Assembly (NCBI GenBank): GCA_900489925.1
Contig: UEHQ01000017.1
Coordinates: forward strand, 124,001 to 188,000
Source of the DNA: Hyphomicrobiales bacterium
GTDB taxonomy: Bacteria > Pseudomonadota > Alphaproteobacteria > Rhizobiales > Rhizobiaceae
Length of the DNA stretch: 64,000 nucleotides
Direction of reading: 5' to 3'
Part shown: positions 52,250-61,426 of the stretch, in pieces
How the letters are laid out: every line of letters begins with the position of its first letter
Numbering within the stretch: the first letter of the stretch is position 1
Position numbers and translations under genes: made by a program
The notes under the pieces: model-generated
Database searches by the model: none
What the model was told of the DNA's origin: nothing
Seen by the model: the letters and a program-made list of their open reading frames with translations, nothing else

Positions 52250-53178
52250 TGGATCCATACCGCCTGGGCCTTGTTGCCACCCGCATCCACTACTTCCAGC
52301 TGGTTGCAAGGCTTGGCTCGATCCGCCAGGCAGCCCAGGCCCTCAACGTCGCGCCGTCCTCCGTCAGCCGCATCCTGCGGCAGTTGGAGGACGAGCTCGG
52401 CACCTCCCTGTTTGAGCGCGTGCGCCAACGCCTCAAGCTGACGAGCGCCGGTGAGCTCATGCTCTATCGCGCCCGTCTCAGCCTCTCCGAACTGAACCGC
52501 GCCTGCAGCGAAATCACCGATCTGCATGGCCTGCATCGCGGAACCGTCTCCGTCGCCGTGATCGAGAGCGTGTCGCGGGGCCTGATGCCGGATGCGCTTG
52601 AGGAGTTCTGGCAGCGCCACCCCGGCATCACCGTGAACGTCCGCGTCATGGGCTCCCAGCAGGCTGTCAATGCGGTGGCCGAGGGTGAGTGCGACCTCGC
52701 CGTCGTGTTCGATATCAAGGTGCCCCGCAATGTTCGACGGATCGCAACAGTGTCGTTGCCGCTCGGCGTTCTCGCCTTGCCAGACAGCCGCTTTGCCGAG
52801 AAGAAGGAGCTGCGACTGTTCGATCTTGCCGGCGAACGCGTCATCCTGTCGGATTCCAGCCTGACGCTCGGCGCCTGGCTCGAGGAAGCCTTCAGCCGCT
52901 CGCTGGTGGACATCACACAACGCAGCCGCACGAATTCGATCGGCCTGATGGTGGATCTGGCCAAGCGCAATCTCGGCACGGTGCTGCAGACACGCGTCGG
53001 GATCGAGCAGGAGATCGCCGACGGAACGCTGACATTCATACCGCTGCGCGATCCCAAGCTCAGCCCGCGCAAGCTGATGCTGTTGTCGCGCTCCGAAAAG
53101 GAGATGTCCGACGCCGCCTCTGCTCTCGGTAAGCTGCTGTCACAGGCGATCGAGCGCTCCGGCGAGCAGGCGTCATGA
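52249..53178 (+). CDS. LysR-family regulator of the purine island
   Basis: 309 residues. DNA-binding domain IHYFQLVARLGSIRQAAQAL, then VAPSSVSRILRQLEDELG. The effector domain spans ~90-300 (VAVIESVSRGLMPDALEEFW). The start codon overlaps the ade stop (TGATG), so it is made with the operon, and its effector is probably a purine or derivative. It may act on both divergent units through the 48429-48867 region. Confidence 0.86.
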   Translation: MDPYRLGLVATRIHYFQLVARLGSIRQAAQALNVAPSSVSRILRQLEDELGTSLFERVRQRLKLTSAGELMLYRARLSLSELNRACSEITDLHGLHRGTVSVAVIESVSRGLMPDALEEFWQRHPGITVNVRVMGSQQAVNAVAEGECDLAVVFDIKVPRNVRRIATVSLPLGVLALPDSRFAEKKELRLFDLAGERVILSDSSLTLGAWLEEAFSRSLVDITQRSRTNSIGLMVDLAKRNLGTVLQTRVGIEQEIADGTLTFIPLRDPKLSPRKLMLLSRSEKEMSDAASALGKLLSQAIERSGEQAS

Positions 53179-53271
53179 GTTGTTGCGTTCAGCGCATCAC
53201 TTCGATCAGAAATTACAGACTATTCGGAACATCTTCAGTCTGCGACCTTCGCCCCGAAATGAGGACGCACA

Positions 53272-53772
53272 ATGAAAAAATCTGCAGTTGATGCCGTCAT
53301 CCGGGGCCTGAAGAAGGCCGGCGTGAGCATCGTTTGTTACCTTCCCGATTCCCTCTTCAAGGAGTTGTATCCAGCCCTCGACGCCGATCCTGATATTCGC
53401 ACCATCCGGGTCACCAATGAGGGTGAGGGCGCGGCCATCTGTGGCGGTGTTTTCCTGTCCGGAAAGCGCGCAGCGCTGATCATGGAGAACTCCGGGCTGC
53501 GGGCGTCGGTCGAGCCGCTCGCCCGCATGGGTCTCGGCGCGGGCATCCCCGTCGTCATGCTGATGAGCTATCGCGGCGAGATGGGTGAGAACAACTGGTG
53601 GGCCATTCCTCACGGCATCACCATGGAGCCGGTGCTCAACGCGCTGCGCATTCCCTATCAGGTGGTGCGAGAGGAAGAACGCATCGAGCGCGCGATCGCC
53701 GACGCGTATGAATGGTCCTACGCCGCCTACTACCATTCGGCCGTGGCTCTGGGCGGGGAGATCGTTCGATGA
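53272..53772 (+). CDS. TPP-dependent decarboxylase, alpha subunit (sulfo-/phosphonopyruvate type)
   Basis: 166 residues, the N-terminal (PYR) half of a TPP enzyme. The catalytic Glu lies in VTNEGEGAAICGGVFLSGKR and the chain has the ComD-like layout (SIVCYLPDSLFKELYP; MENSGL). Together with the next gene it makes a split decarboxylase like sulfopyruvate decarboxylase (ComDE) or phosphonopyruvate decarboxylase. ATGA overlaps the beta subunit start. The keto-acid substrate is unknown. Ninety-three bases separate it from the LysR gene. Confidence 0.8.
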   Translation: MKKSAVDAVIRGLKKAGVSIVCYLPDSLFKELYPALDADPDIRTIRVTNEGEGAAICGGVFLSGKRAALIMENSGLRASVEPLARMGLGAGIPVVMLMSYRGEMGENNWWAIPHGITMEPVLNALRIPYQVVREEERIERAIADAYEWSYAAYYHSAVALGGEIVR

Positions 53773-54377
53773 AGCGCTTCGATTGCATGACGCTCCTTGC
53801 GGCCCGGCTGAAGGACGAACTGGTCATCCTCTCGCTCGGCGCCAGCGTCGACGAATGGTACAACGCCGCGCCGCACATGCGCGAGGCAAGCCTGTTCCAG
53901 CAGCAGCTCGGCTGCGTCACGCCGCAGGCCTTTGGCCTGGCAGCCGGCCTGCCGCATCGCCGCATCGTCTCTCTCGATACCGATGGCGGCATGATGTTCA
54001 ATCTCGGCATCCTGGCCACGCTCGGCAACGAGCAGCCGAAGAACCTCTTCGTCGTCGTATGGGACAACGAGTGTTACCAGTCGATCGGCGGACCGCCGAC
54101 CCACACGGCCTCCGGCCGCGTCGACATCGCCGCCATCGCGCGCGGGGCAGGGGTCGAACAGGCCCATACCGCTCGAACGCTGGACGAATTCGAGGCGCAT
54201 TGCGAAGCGGGCCTCAAGGCCGACGTTCCCTACGTCGTCGTCGCCAAGGTCGCTGGCACGGTCCAGCCGAATATCAAGCGCAAGCACAGCGACGGTCGCG
54301 AGGACAAGTACATCTTCGTGCGCCATGTCGAGGCGACCGAAGGCATCGTCATCATGGGTCCCAGCGAACATAACTGA
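53769..54377 (+). CDS. TPP-dependent decarboxylase, beta subunit
   Basis: 202 residues, the C-terminal (PP) half with the TPP/Mg motif SLDTDGGMMFNLGILATLG and the following Asn-containing NEQPKNLFVVVWDNE. The pair with the previous gene would decarboxylate a 2-oxoacid to an aldehyde; the aldehyde dehydrogenase at 61938 could oxidise the product. It starts at 53769, with a four-base overlap. Glyoxylate-type carboligases are much longer and single-chain, so this is not Gcl. Confidence 0.8.
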   Translation: MKRFDCMTLLAARLKDELVILSLGASVDEWYNAAPHMREASLFQQQLGCVTPQAFGLAAGLPHRRIVSLDTDGGMMFNLGILATLGNEQPKNLFVVVWDNECYQSIGGPPTHTASGRVDIAAIARGAGVEQAHTARTLDEFEAHCEAGLKADVPYVVVAKVAGTVQPNIKRKHSDGREDKYIFVRHVEATEGIVIMGPSEHN

Positions 54378-54407
54378 GGCCCAGCGAAGTAAGGAATGTC
54401 GCATCCA

Positions 54408-55970
54408 ATGCCTGCTCCGACCATCCCGACAAAGCCCGTTGCGGCAGCCTACGACTATATTGTCGTCGGCGCCGGCTCGGGCGGTTGCGCGGTTGCGCGT
54501 CGACTGATCGACGGCAGCGATGCCACCGTCCTGCTGATCGAAGCAGGCGGCCCCGGCATCGGCATTGCCGAAATCGACAATCCGGCGTCCTGGGTGCCGC
54601 TCGGGCGCAGCAGCTATGACTGGGGGTACGACTACGCACCGAACCCGCGCGTCAATGATCGAACCATAGGTATTCCGCGCGGCAAGGTGCTTGGCGGTTC
54701 GAGCAGCATCAACGCAATGATGTGGTATCGCGGAGACCCGCGCGACTATGACGGATGGGAAGCGGCCGGCGCGCAAGGCTGGTCGTTCAAGGACGTCCTT
54801 TCCTATTTCAAGCGTGCCGAGGACTGGGAAGGCGGAGCGTCCGACCTGCGCGGCGCCGGCGGCCCTCTCCGCATCGAGCGCAGCAAGGCGCCTCATCCCG
54901 TCGCGGAAGCCATGCTCGGTGGCTCAGCAGAGCTCGGCATACCCGTCATAGACGACCCCAACGGCCCGTCCAACGAAGGGGCAGCGCTTGCCAACCTCAA
55001 CATGGCGGCGGGCGAACGCTGGAGTTCAGCAAGAGGCTACCTCTGGCCGATCTTCGACAATGAACGCCTGACGGTCCTGACCAATGCGCTGGCGATCGGT
55101 CTCGGCGCCGAAAATGGCCGCTGTGTCTCGGTCAAATACCTCCACGCGGGAGAGGTGCGGGAGGTGAGGGCGACCACGCATGTCATCCTGGCGCTTGGCG
55201 CGGTTGATACGCCGCGGCTCCTCATGATGTCGGGCATCGGCGATCCCACGGAGCTGAAGCGGCTCGGCGTCGATGTCCGTGCTGCTCTTCCCGGCGTCGG
55301 CCAGAACCTCCAGGATCACCCGCTGGTGCAGGCCTGTGTGTTCCGCGCCAAACAGCCGCTCGGTCCGGTGCGCGACAATGGCGGCGGCGCCGTCATCAAC
55401 TGGAAATCGTCTGCAGCCCTGGCCCAGCCTGACCTCCATGCCTTTCCGGTGCAAGGCAACAGTGCCGAACCGCGCATTCGCGAACTCTACGACCTCTCCG
55501 GCGATGTTTTCTCGATCGGCTGCGGGCTCATGCACTCGAAGAGCGTCGGCTACATGCGGTTGCTGTCTGCGGCACCCGGCGGTGCGGTCGAGATCCAGCC
55601 AAACTATCTCGCAGAACCCGGTGACCTCGATGCGCTGGTAACCGCTGTCGAAACCATGATGGAGCTCGCAGCAACGCGGACCTATGCCGATTGGTTCGGC
55701 GGTTACGCGGCGCCCTCGCGGCGGCTCTCCCGGGCGGAAATCGTCGACTACATCAGGAACGCCTGCTCGACCTTTTTCCATGTCAGCGGCACCTGCGCGA
55801 TGGGCAGCAGCGAGGCGGCCGTCGTCGACAACAGGCTGCGGGTGCGCGGCATCGATGGGCTGAGCATCGCCGATGCCTCCGTCATCCCGATCATTCCCAC
55901 CTGCCATACCCATGCGCCGGTGACGATGATCGGCGAACGCGCCGCCGACTTCGTTCTAGAGGAGGCCTGA
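54408..55970 (+). CDS. GMC-family FAD oxidoreductase
   Basis: 520 residues. FAD motif YIVVGAGSGGCAVARRL then VLLIEAGG; GKVLGGSSSINAMMWYRGDP; GAVDTPRLLMMSGIGDP; and the C-terminal His region ADASVIPIIPTCHTHAP. This is a choline-dehydrogenase-like alcohol oxidoreductase. It would oxidise an alcohol to an aldehyde with electrons to the respiratory chain or oxygen. Starts at 54396 and 54408 are both in frame and neither has ideal ribosome-site spacing; the shorter is used here. Confidence 0.85.
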   Translation: MPAPTIPTKPVAAAYDYIVVGAGSGGCAVARRLIDGSDATVLLIEAGGPGIGIAEIDNPASWVPLGRSSYDWGYDYAPNPRVNDRTIGIPRGKVLGGSSSINAMMWYRGDPRDYDGWEAAGAQGWSFKDVLSYFKRAEDWEGGASDLRGAGGPLRIERSKAPHPVAEAMLGGSAELGIPVIDDPNGPSNEGAALANLNMAAGERWSSARGYLWPIFDNERLTVLTNALAIGLGAENGRCVSVKYLHAGEVREVRATTHVILALGAVDTPRLLMMSGIGDPTELKRLGVDVRAALPGVGQNLQDHPLVQACVFRAKQPLGPVRDNGGGAVINWKSSAALAQPDLHAFPVQGNSAEPRIRELYDLSGDVFSIGCGLMHSKSVGYMRLLSAAPGGAVEIQPNYLAEPGDLDALVTAVETMMELAATRTYADWFGGYAAPSRRLSRAEIVDYIRNACSTFFHVSGTCAMGSSEAAVVDNRLRVRGIDGLSIADASVIPIIPTCHTHAPVTMIGERAADFVLEEA

Positions 55971-56014
55971 AACTTGCATGCACCGCATGAACCCGAAACG
56001 AACTGGATGATGGC

Positions 56015-57397
56015 ATGACCACGGATAAGCAGATTGTCGCCGGCGACTACCTTTTGACGATGGACGCTGAAAACCGCGTCGTGTCTGATGGCGCGGTCCT
56101 GATCGATGGCGGCGTCATCGAAGCAGTTGCCCCCCTTGGCGAGCTTGTCGCGGCCAATCCCGACGTCCCCGTCCGGAAAATCGCAAACTCCGTAATCATG
56201 CCCGGCCTCGTCAATGCCCATGCGCATTCAGGTTTTCTGCGGGGCACGGCGGAACACCTGCCGGTGTGGGACTGGCTGACGCTGCATATCAACCCGATGC
56301 ATCGGGCCCTTCAGCCGCATGAAGCCGAGGCCGCGTCTTGGCTCTGCTACGCCGAATCCGTCCTCGCCGGCACGACGACCATTGTCGACATGTGGCGGTT
56401 CATGGACGGCAGCGCCAAGGCCGCCAGCGCAATCGGCAACCGCCTTGTGGCCGTTCCTTACGTCGGCGAACATCCGGAATATAACTACTTCGATACGCTC
56501 GACATGAACGAGGCAATGATTGAGGCATGGCACCGCAAGGCTGATGGACGCGTGAATGTCTGGGTGGGATTGGAGCACCTGTTCTACGCCGACGAGGCGG
56601 GCCAGCAGCGCGCGATCCAGCTCGCCAAGACCCATAACACCGGTTTCCATACCCACTGCAGCGAAGCAGAGATCGAACTGGCCGAATTCGACAAGCGCTA
56701 CGGCAAGCGGCCGATGTACGCGCTGGCGGACCTCGGCTTCTTCGAGGCACCGCGCACAATGATCGCTCATGGCGTCTGGCTGAATTCCGCCGAAGTCGAA
56801 TTCATCTCGAAATACAACGTGTCGATCGCCCACAACCCCGTCAGTAACATGAAACTCGCCAGCGGCATCGCCCTCGTGGGAGAGATGCTTGCCGCCGGCG
56901 TTCCTGTTGGTATCGGCACGGATGGCGAGAAGGAAAACAACAACTTCGACATGTTCGAGGAGATGAAGGTTGCTTCCCTGCTCGGCAAGCTGAAAGACCT
57001 CGACGCCGCCGCCATGGATAGCTGGGATGTGCTTCGCATGGCCACCATAACCGGCGCCAAGGCGATCGGCCTCGACCACGAGATCGGTTCGCTCGAGCCG
57101 GGCAAGCGCGCCGATCTGATCGCCGTGCGCACCGACACGCCGCGCATGACGCCGCTTTTCGGCGAGGGACCGTATTTCAACCTGCAGCACAATCTCGTCC
57201 ATGCCGTGCGCGGCGGCGACGTCAACCTCACCATGGTCGACGGCAAAGTTCTCGTGGAAGACGGTCAGCTGAAGACCGGCGACCTCAAGGAGATCATCGC
57301 CGAGATCCACCGCATTGCACCGCCGCATTTTGCCCGCCGCGCCGCATGGCTGGCCGAGAACCGCGACGGTACCGCGCAATGGACCAAGGCGAGCTGA
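56015..57397 (+). CDS. Amidohydrolase, aminohydrolase (deaminase) subfamily, second copy
   Basis: 460 residues. GLVNAHAHSGFLRGTAEHLP, HTHCSEAEIELAEF, MIAHGVWLN and GTDGEKENNNFDMFEEMK give the four metal/catalytic segments. Same subgroup as 40044-41375 and, like it, encoded next to a Rieske-less oxygenase subunit (10 bases downstream here). That repeated pairing suggests the two proteins process the same molecule. Likely deamination of a modified purine; the substrate is not proven. Confidence 0.82.
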   Translation: MTTDKQIVAGDYLLTMDAENRVVSDGAVLIDGGVIEAVAPLGELVAANPDVPVRKIANSVIMPGLVNAHAHSGFLRGTAEHLPVWDWLTLHINPMHRALQPHEAEAASWLCYAESVLAGTTTIVDMWRFMDGSAKAASAIGNRLVAVPYVGEHPEYNYFDTLDMNEAMIEAWHRKADGRVNVWVGLEHLFYADEAGQQRAIQLAKTHNTGFHTHCSEAEIELAEFDKRYGKRPMYALADLGFFEAPRTMIAHGVWLNSAEVEFISKYNVSIAHNPVSNMKLASGIALVGEMLAAGVPVGIGTDGEKENNNFDMFEEMKVASLLGKLKDLDAAAMDSWDVLRMATITGAKAIGLDHEIGSLEPGKRADLIAVRTDTPRMTPLFGEGPYFNLQHNLVHAVRGGDVNLTMVDGKVLVEDGQLKTGDLKEIIAEIHRIAPPHFARRAAWLAENRDGTAQWTKAS

Positions 57398-57407
57398 GGA
57401 GGCGACC

Positions 57408-58277
57408 GTGGCGAAAACGACCGACCGCGCGGCACTGAACGAATGGTACGCCGTCGAAACCTCGACGGACCTGACTACAAGGCCGATCCGCACGCGCCTG
57501 CTGGGACAGGACATCGAGCTCTTCCGCCGCGAAAGCGGTGAGGTGGTCATTCGCGAGGTCGATGCGGGCTGGCCTTCCGGTCCGGCACTCCCGGTGCGCG
57601 AGAAATATGGTTGCGTCTGGACGACGCTCGGGCAACCCAACAAGCAGGTCTTCGACATTGCCGAAGCCTTCGAAAGCGACCGGCGTTTCGTGCCGTGCGG
57701 CTGGGTGAAGATGCGCGCCTCGGGGCTGAGGGTCGTCGAGAATTTCCTCGACATGGCGCATTTTCCCTTCGTGCACGCGGATATTCTGGGGTCCGAGCCG
57801 CATACCGAGGTGCCGGGCTATCTCAGCGAAATCCGTCGCGATGTTGATGAGGTGTGGGCGACGAACTGCACGTTCTTCCAGCCGCGCATTGCCGCAACTG
57901 AAAGCGAGGGCGCTTTCGTGCAGCTTACGTATCGCGTGCCCACGCCCTTCGTCGTCATGCTCTATCGGGTATGTCCGACCGCACCCGACCGGCTCGACGC
58001 GATCGCGCTCTTCATCCACCCGATCGAAGAAGACCTCTGTCGCGCGCAGCCGGTGATGTATCTCGTCGACAGCAGCTCGACGCAGACGGCTCTGCTCAAT
58101 TTCGAGCAGGTCATCTTCCTTCAGGATCGCATCATCGTCGAAAACCAGCGCCCGCTGCTTCTGCCGCTCGAACCGCGGCAGGAAATCCCGACACGCGCGG
58201 ACAGTTCGTCCGTCGCCTACAGGCGCTGGCTGAAGGAAAAGGGCGTGCGCTTCGGCACGACGGCGGGAGCGCCCTGA
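57408..58277 (+). CDS. Rieske-less oxygenase catalytic subunit 2 (NdmC-like)
   Basis: 289 residues, paralogue of 41380-42237 over its full length. Here too the Rieske cluster loops are absent (TRLLGQDIELFRRESGEVVI then YGCVWTTLGQP). The mononuclear iron ligands are kept: Asp115, His118, His123 in ENFLDMAHFPFVH and Asp240 in FLQDRIIVENQRP. GAGGAGG precedes the GTG at 57408, and the N-terminus aligns with that of subunit 1. It needs an external Rieske donor, most likely the protein at 49127-49795. Two bases separate it from the FAD-Mo fusion gene. Confidence 0.86.
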   Translation: MAKTTDRAALNEWYAVETSTDLTTRPIRTRLLGQDIELFRRESGEVVIREVDAGWPSGPALPVREKYGCVWTTLGQPNKQVFDIAEAFESDRRFVPCGWVKMRASGLRVVENFLDMAHFPFVHADILGSEPHTEVPGYLSEIRRDVDEVWATNCTFFQPRIAATESEGAFVQLTYRVPTPFVVMLYRVCPTAPDRLDAIALFIHPIEEDLCRAQPVMYLVDSSSTQTALLNFEQVIFLQDRIIVENQRPLLLPLEPRQEIPTRADSSSVAYRRWLKEKGVRFGTTAGAP

Positions 58278-58279
58278 GC

Positions 58280-61200
58280 ATGACAGCGGGCCAACTCTCC
58301 GTGCTTCGTCCGACATCCTTGCGGCAATCGCTGCAAATGATGCTGGAACACGAGCGTGCCCGTTTCGTTGCCGGGGGAACCGCCCTGCAACTGGAATGGG
58401 CGAAAGGGTTGCCGAAACCACCGACGATGATCAGCCTCGGCGACATCACCGGTCTGACGGGTGTCTCGACATGCGGCGGCACCATCCGCATCGGAGCGCT
58501 GACACCCCTGTCGACGCTCTGCTCCGATGCCATCATCAACGCCGACCTGCCGATGCTGGCGGCGGCAGCACGAACGGTCGCCGCACCCGGCGTGCGCAAT
58601 CTCGGGACCGTCGGCGGCAACATCGCGGGCAGAGCAGGGTGCCTTTTGCCGGCCCTGCTTGCACTCGATGCATTTCTCGAGGTCTCAAGGCCCAGTGGCA
58701 GGGCGCACGAAAGCCTGCTGCATTGGTTGTCGCTTCCGGTTCGTCAGGACGAGGTTGTGGAAGCCATTTACCTCTCGTCGATGGCGACGGGGTGTCGCTG
58801 GACCCAGCGCAAGACAGGATTGCGGGCAGCGTTCACGCCAAACATGATCGGCGTTGCCGGCCTGATCGAGCTGGATGGAGACCACGTCTGTACGGCGCGC
58901 TTCGCTGTCGGCGGCGGCATCGTGCCGCCGGCGCGTTTGCGTCTGGCCGAGACACTGGTCATTGGCGCATCCTGGAGCGACATCGACTGGGATCGGCTCA
59001 ACGCAAATCTATTCGAAGAGGTTTCCGCACCCGGCGACGCGTTTCGATCTGCGCGCTATCGGCGCTTGGTTGCGGCCAACGCCTTGACCCGGGGGCTGCG
59101 ACCGGCCGCGCAAAAGCGCCCGCCATTAAACACGGTAGCCGAAGGCACGCGCATTGCAGGCGAGATCCGCCTCAGCCGCGCCGGCCAGCCGCATCGTTGG
59201 CACCGGCGCCCCGATGTCGCGCCAAAGATTTCGGGCCAGATGCCATACCTGACGGATAAGCGCTCCCCCGACATGCTGGTCGGACGCATCCTCCGTGCAG
59301 GCCTCCCACACGCCCACATCATCTCGATCGATACCAGCGCCGCCGAGGCGCTTGGCGGCGTCATCGCCGTGGTGACCCATCGCGATATCCCCGGCGAAAA
59401 CGCCTTCGGTATCGTCGTGCAGGATCAGCCCGCATTTTGCTTCGACAAGGTGCGCCATGCCGGCGATATCGTTGCTGCCGTCGCGGCCCTTGATGCCCAA
59501 ACCGCCGAGGCGGCTCTGGCGTTGATCAAGGTCGAATACGAACCGCTTCCCACCGTGGCCGACCCGGAGGCAGCCCTAGCCGAAGACGCGCCGACGGTGC
59601 ATGCTGGCGGCAACCTGCAGACTATCCTGCATTTCTCCCGCGGTAGTGCCGCAACCGGCTTCGAAAAAGCCACTCACATCATCGAGCGCACCTATGTGAC
59701 GTCGCGCCAGATGCACGGCTTCATGGAGACGGAAGGCGGCTATGCGCAGCTCGAGACGGATGGAACCCTTGCCGTTTTCGCCGGCGGCCAGCATGGCGCC
59801 CGCGACCGGCTGCAATTGTCGCGCATCCTCGCAATGCCGGAAGACAGGATCCGCGTCGTCACGAGCCCGACAGGCGGAGCCTTCGGCGGCAAGGACGAGC
59901 TGACGGTCCAGCCGGCGCTCGCGCTTCTGGCGATGAAGTCGGGCCGTCCCGTGCGCATCCAGCTTTCCCGCACCGAATCCATCGTCGCCGGCATCCGGCG
60001 TCATCCAATGACGATTAGAATGCGGACCGGATGCGATGCCAACGGTCGGCTCGTCGCGCAAGAGGTGGACGTGCTTGCCGACGCGGGTGCCTACGCCTCG
60101 CTTGGACCCGGCGTACTCGAAACGGCACTCGAACATTCGGCGGGGCCCTACGTCGTGGAGAATGTCACGACCCGTGGCCGGCTGGCATACACCAACAATG
60201 GCCTGTGCGGTGCCTTTCGCGGCTTCGGCGCCAACCAGATGACCTATGCCATCGAGTGCCAGATGGACCTGCTCGCCGAGCGATGCGGTCTTACGCCGCT
60301 AGAAATCCGCCGACGGAATCTTCGGCAAGCAGGAACGCCTGGTTATCTTGGCCAGGTGGTCGCACCTTCCGAACGCCTAGCCGAGATGCTCGATGCCGCC
60401 GCGGGAAGCCCACTCTGGAGCGCAGCGATCGACCATGACGATCCCGACGAAATCCTAGGTGTCGGTATGGCACTGAACTATCAGGGGAATGGTCTCGGCT
60501 CGGTCTTACCAGACCCGGCGGGCGGGCGCTTGAGATTGACCGAGAGAGGCACAATCGAAGCAGCCTATGGCCTCGACGAAATGGGGCAGGGGTTGCTGAC
60601 CTCGATCAAGGCTGCGGTCGCCACCGAGCTTGGCTGCCACCGGGATGACGTGGAACCGTTGATCGGCGACACCAAGCTGGCCCCCGATTCCGGTTCGACC
60701 ACGGCATCGCGTGGCGGCTACGTCGTCTGGCAAGTTGCGAAGGCCGCGTCAAAGCGCTTCGTCCCCGACCTACTGGCTGCCGCATCTCGCCTCCTTGGAC
60801 GCCCGGCCGAAAGCTTGAGGCTGGGACCTGGCGGTTTCATGGACGTCGGCAGCAACAGTGGCGATCTGCTGTTGAGCTACCGGGATCTCGCACGGTCGCT
60901 TGCGCCAAGCGACTTGCCAGAAGCCACGGTGGCCTTCGATTTTCCGAAAACGGACTACACCGCCGGAAACGCGCGATACATCTTCGCCTTCGGGGCCTGT
61001 CTCGCCCGTGTCGCCGTCAACCGCATCACCGGTGCGGTCCGCATGCTCGATATCCACCAGCACACGGCAGCCGGTCCGATCATCGATCTCGCGGCCTATC
61101 TCGGGCAGATGGAAGGGGGAGCGATCCAGGGCCTAGGCTTCACCCTGACGGAGAATGCGATCATGGACGACGGCCGCTACCTCACGACAAATCTCGACAC

Positions 61201-61426
61201 CTACATGCTGCCGGGAATACGCGACACCGCGGCAAGCATGTCGGTCTTTGCGCTTGAGTATCTAGACGAAGGGGACGAGCTGGGACCGCGCGGCGCCGGT
61301 GAATTGGGCATCGGGGCCATCACCCCGGCGATCGCCAATGCGGTTGCCGACGCCATCGGTTTTCGGCCCCAGACAATACCGTTCTCGCCCGAAGCGGTCC
61401 TCGACGCCATGAGGGAGCGCAAATGA
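58280..61426 (+). CDS. Xanthine-dehydrogenase-type FAD-Mo fusion protein
   Basis: 1048 residues. Residues 1-~290 are the FAD-binding domain (FVAGGTALQLEWAKGLP and NLGTVGGNIAGRAG near 109). Residues ~325-1048 are the molybdopterin-binding domain: GGQHGARDRLQLSR near 500, SPTGGAFGGKDEL, GAFRGFGANQ near 646, and the general-base Glu in GPRGAGELGIG near 1004. Hydroxylation of a purine (xanthine, hypoxanthine or a methylated form) is expected. FAD and Mo domains are usually on separate chains or fused to the iron-sulfur part; a FAD-Mo fusion with a separate iron-sulfur subunit downstream is unusual. Start at 58280; the longer open frame upstream lies in the previous gene. Confidence 0.87.
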   Translation: MTAGQLSVLRPTSLRQSLQMMLEHERARFVAGGTALQLEWAKGLPKPPTMISLGDITGLTGVSTCGGTIRIGALTPLSTLCSDAIINADLPMLAAAARTVAAPGVRNLGTVGGNIAGRAGCLLPALLALDAFLEVSRPSGRAHESLLHWLSLPVRQDEVVEAIYLSSMATGCRWTQRKTGLRAAFTPNMIGVAGLIELDGDHVCTARFAVGGGIVPPARLRLAETLVIGASWSDIDWDRLNANLFEEVSAPGDAFRSARYRRLVAANALTRGLRPAAQKRPPLNTVAEGTRIAGEIRLSRAGQPHRWHRRPDVAPKISGQMPYLTDKRSPDMLVGRILRAGLPHAHIISIDTSAAEALGGVIAVVTHRDIPGENAFGIVVQDQPAFCFDKVRHAGDIVAAVAALDAQTAEAALALIKVEYEPLPTVADPEAALAEDAPTVHAGGNLQTILHFSRGSAATGFEKATHIIERTYVTSRQMHGFMETEGGYAQLETDGTLAVFAGGQHGARDRLQLSRILAMPEDRIRVVTSPTGGAFGGKDELTVQPALALLAMKSGRPVRIQLSRTESIVAGIRRHPMTIRMRTGCDANGRLVAQEVDVLADAGAYASLGPGVLETALEHSAGPYVVENVTTRGRLAYTNNGLCGAFRGFGANQMTYAIECQMDLLAERCGLTPLEIRRRNLRQAGTPGYLGQVVAPSERLAEMLDAAAGSPLWSAAIDHDDPDEILGVGMALNYQGNGLGSVLPDPAGGRLRLTERGTIEAAYGLDEMGQGLLTSIKAAVATELGCHRDDVEPLIGDTKLAPDSGSTTASRGGYVVWQVAKAASKRFVPDLLAAASRLLGRPAESLRLGPGGFMDVGSNSGDLLLSYRDLARSLAPSDLPEATVAFDFPKTDYTAGNARYIFAFGACLARVAVNRITGAVRMLDIHQHTAAGPIIDLAAYLGQMEGGAIQGLGFTLTENAIMDDGRYLTTNLDTYMLPGIRDTAASMSVFALEYLDEGDELGPRGAGELGIGAITPAIANAVADAIGFRPQTIPFSPEAVLDAMRERK

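Noticed and set aside
53272..54377. Glyoxylate carboligase or acetolactate synthase
   Set aside because: Those are single large chains (or large plus regulatory subunits) with an internal nucleotide-binding domain. This is two short halves, as in sulfopyruvate decarboxylase.
57408..58277. Vanillate demethylase oxygenase subunit (VanA)
   Set aside because: VanA carries its own Rieske cluster and is encoded beside VanB. Here the cluster is absent and the neighbours are purine enzymes.
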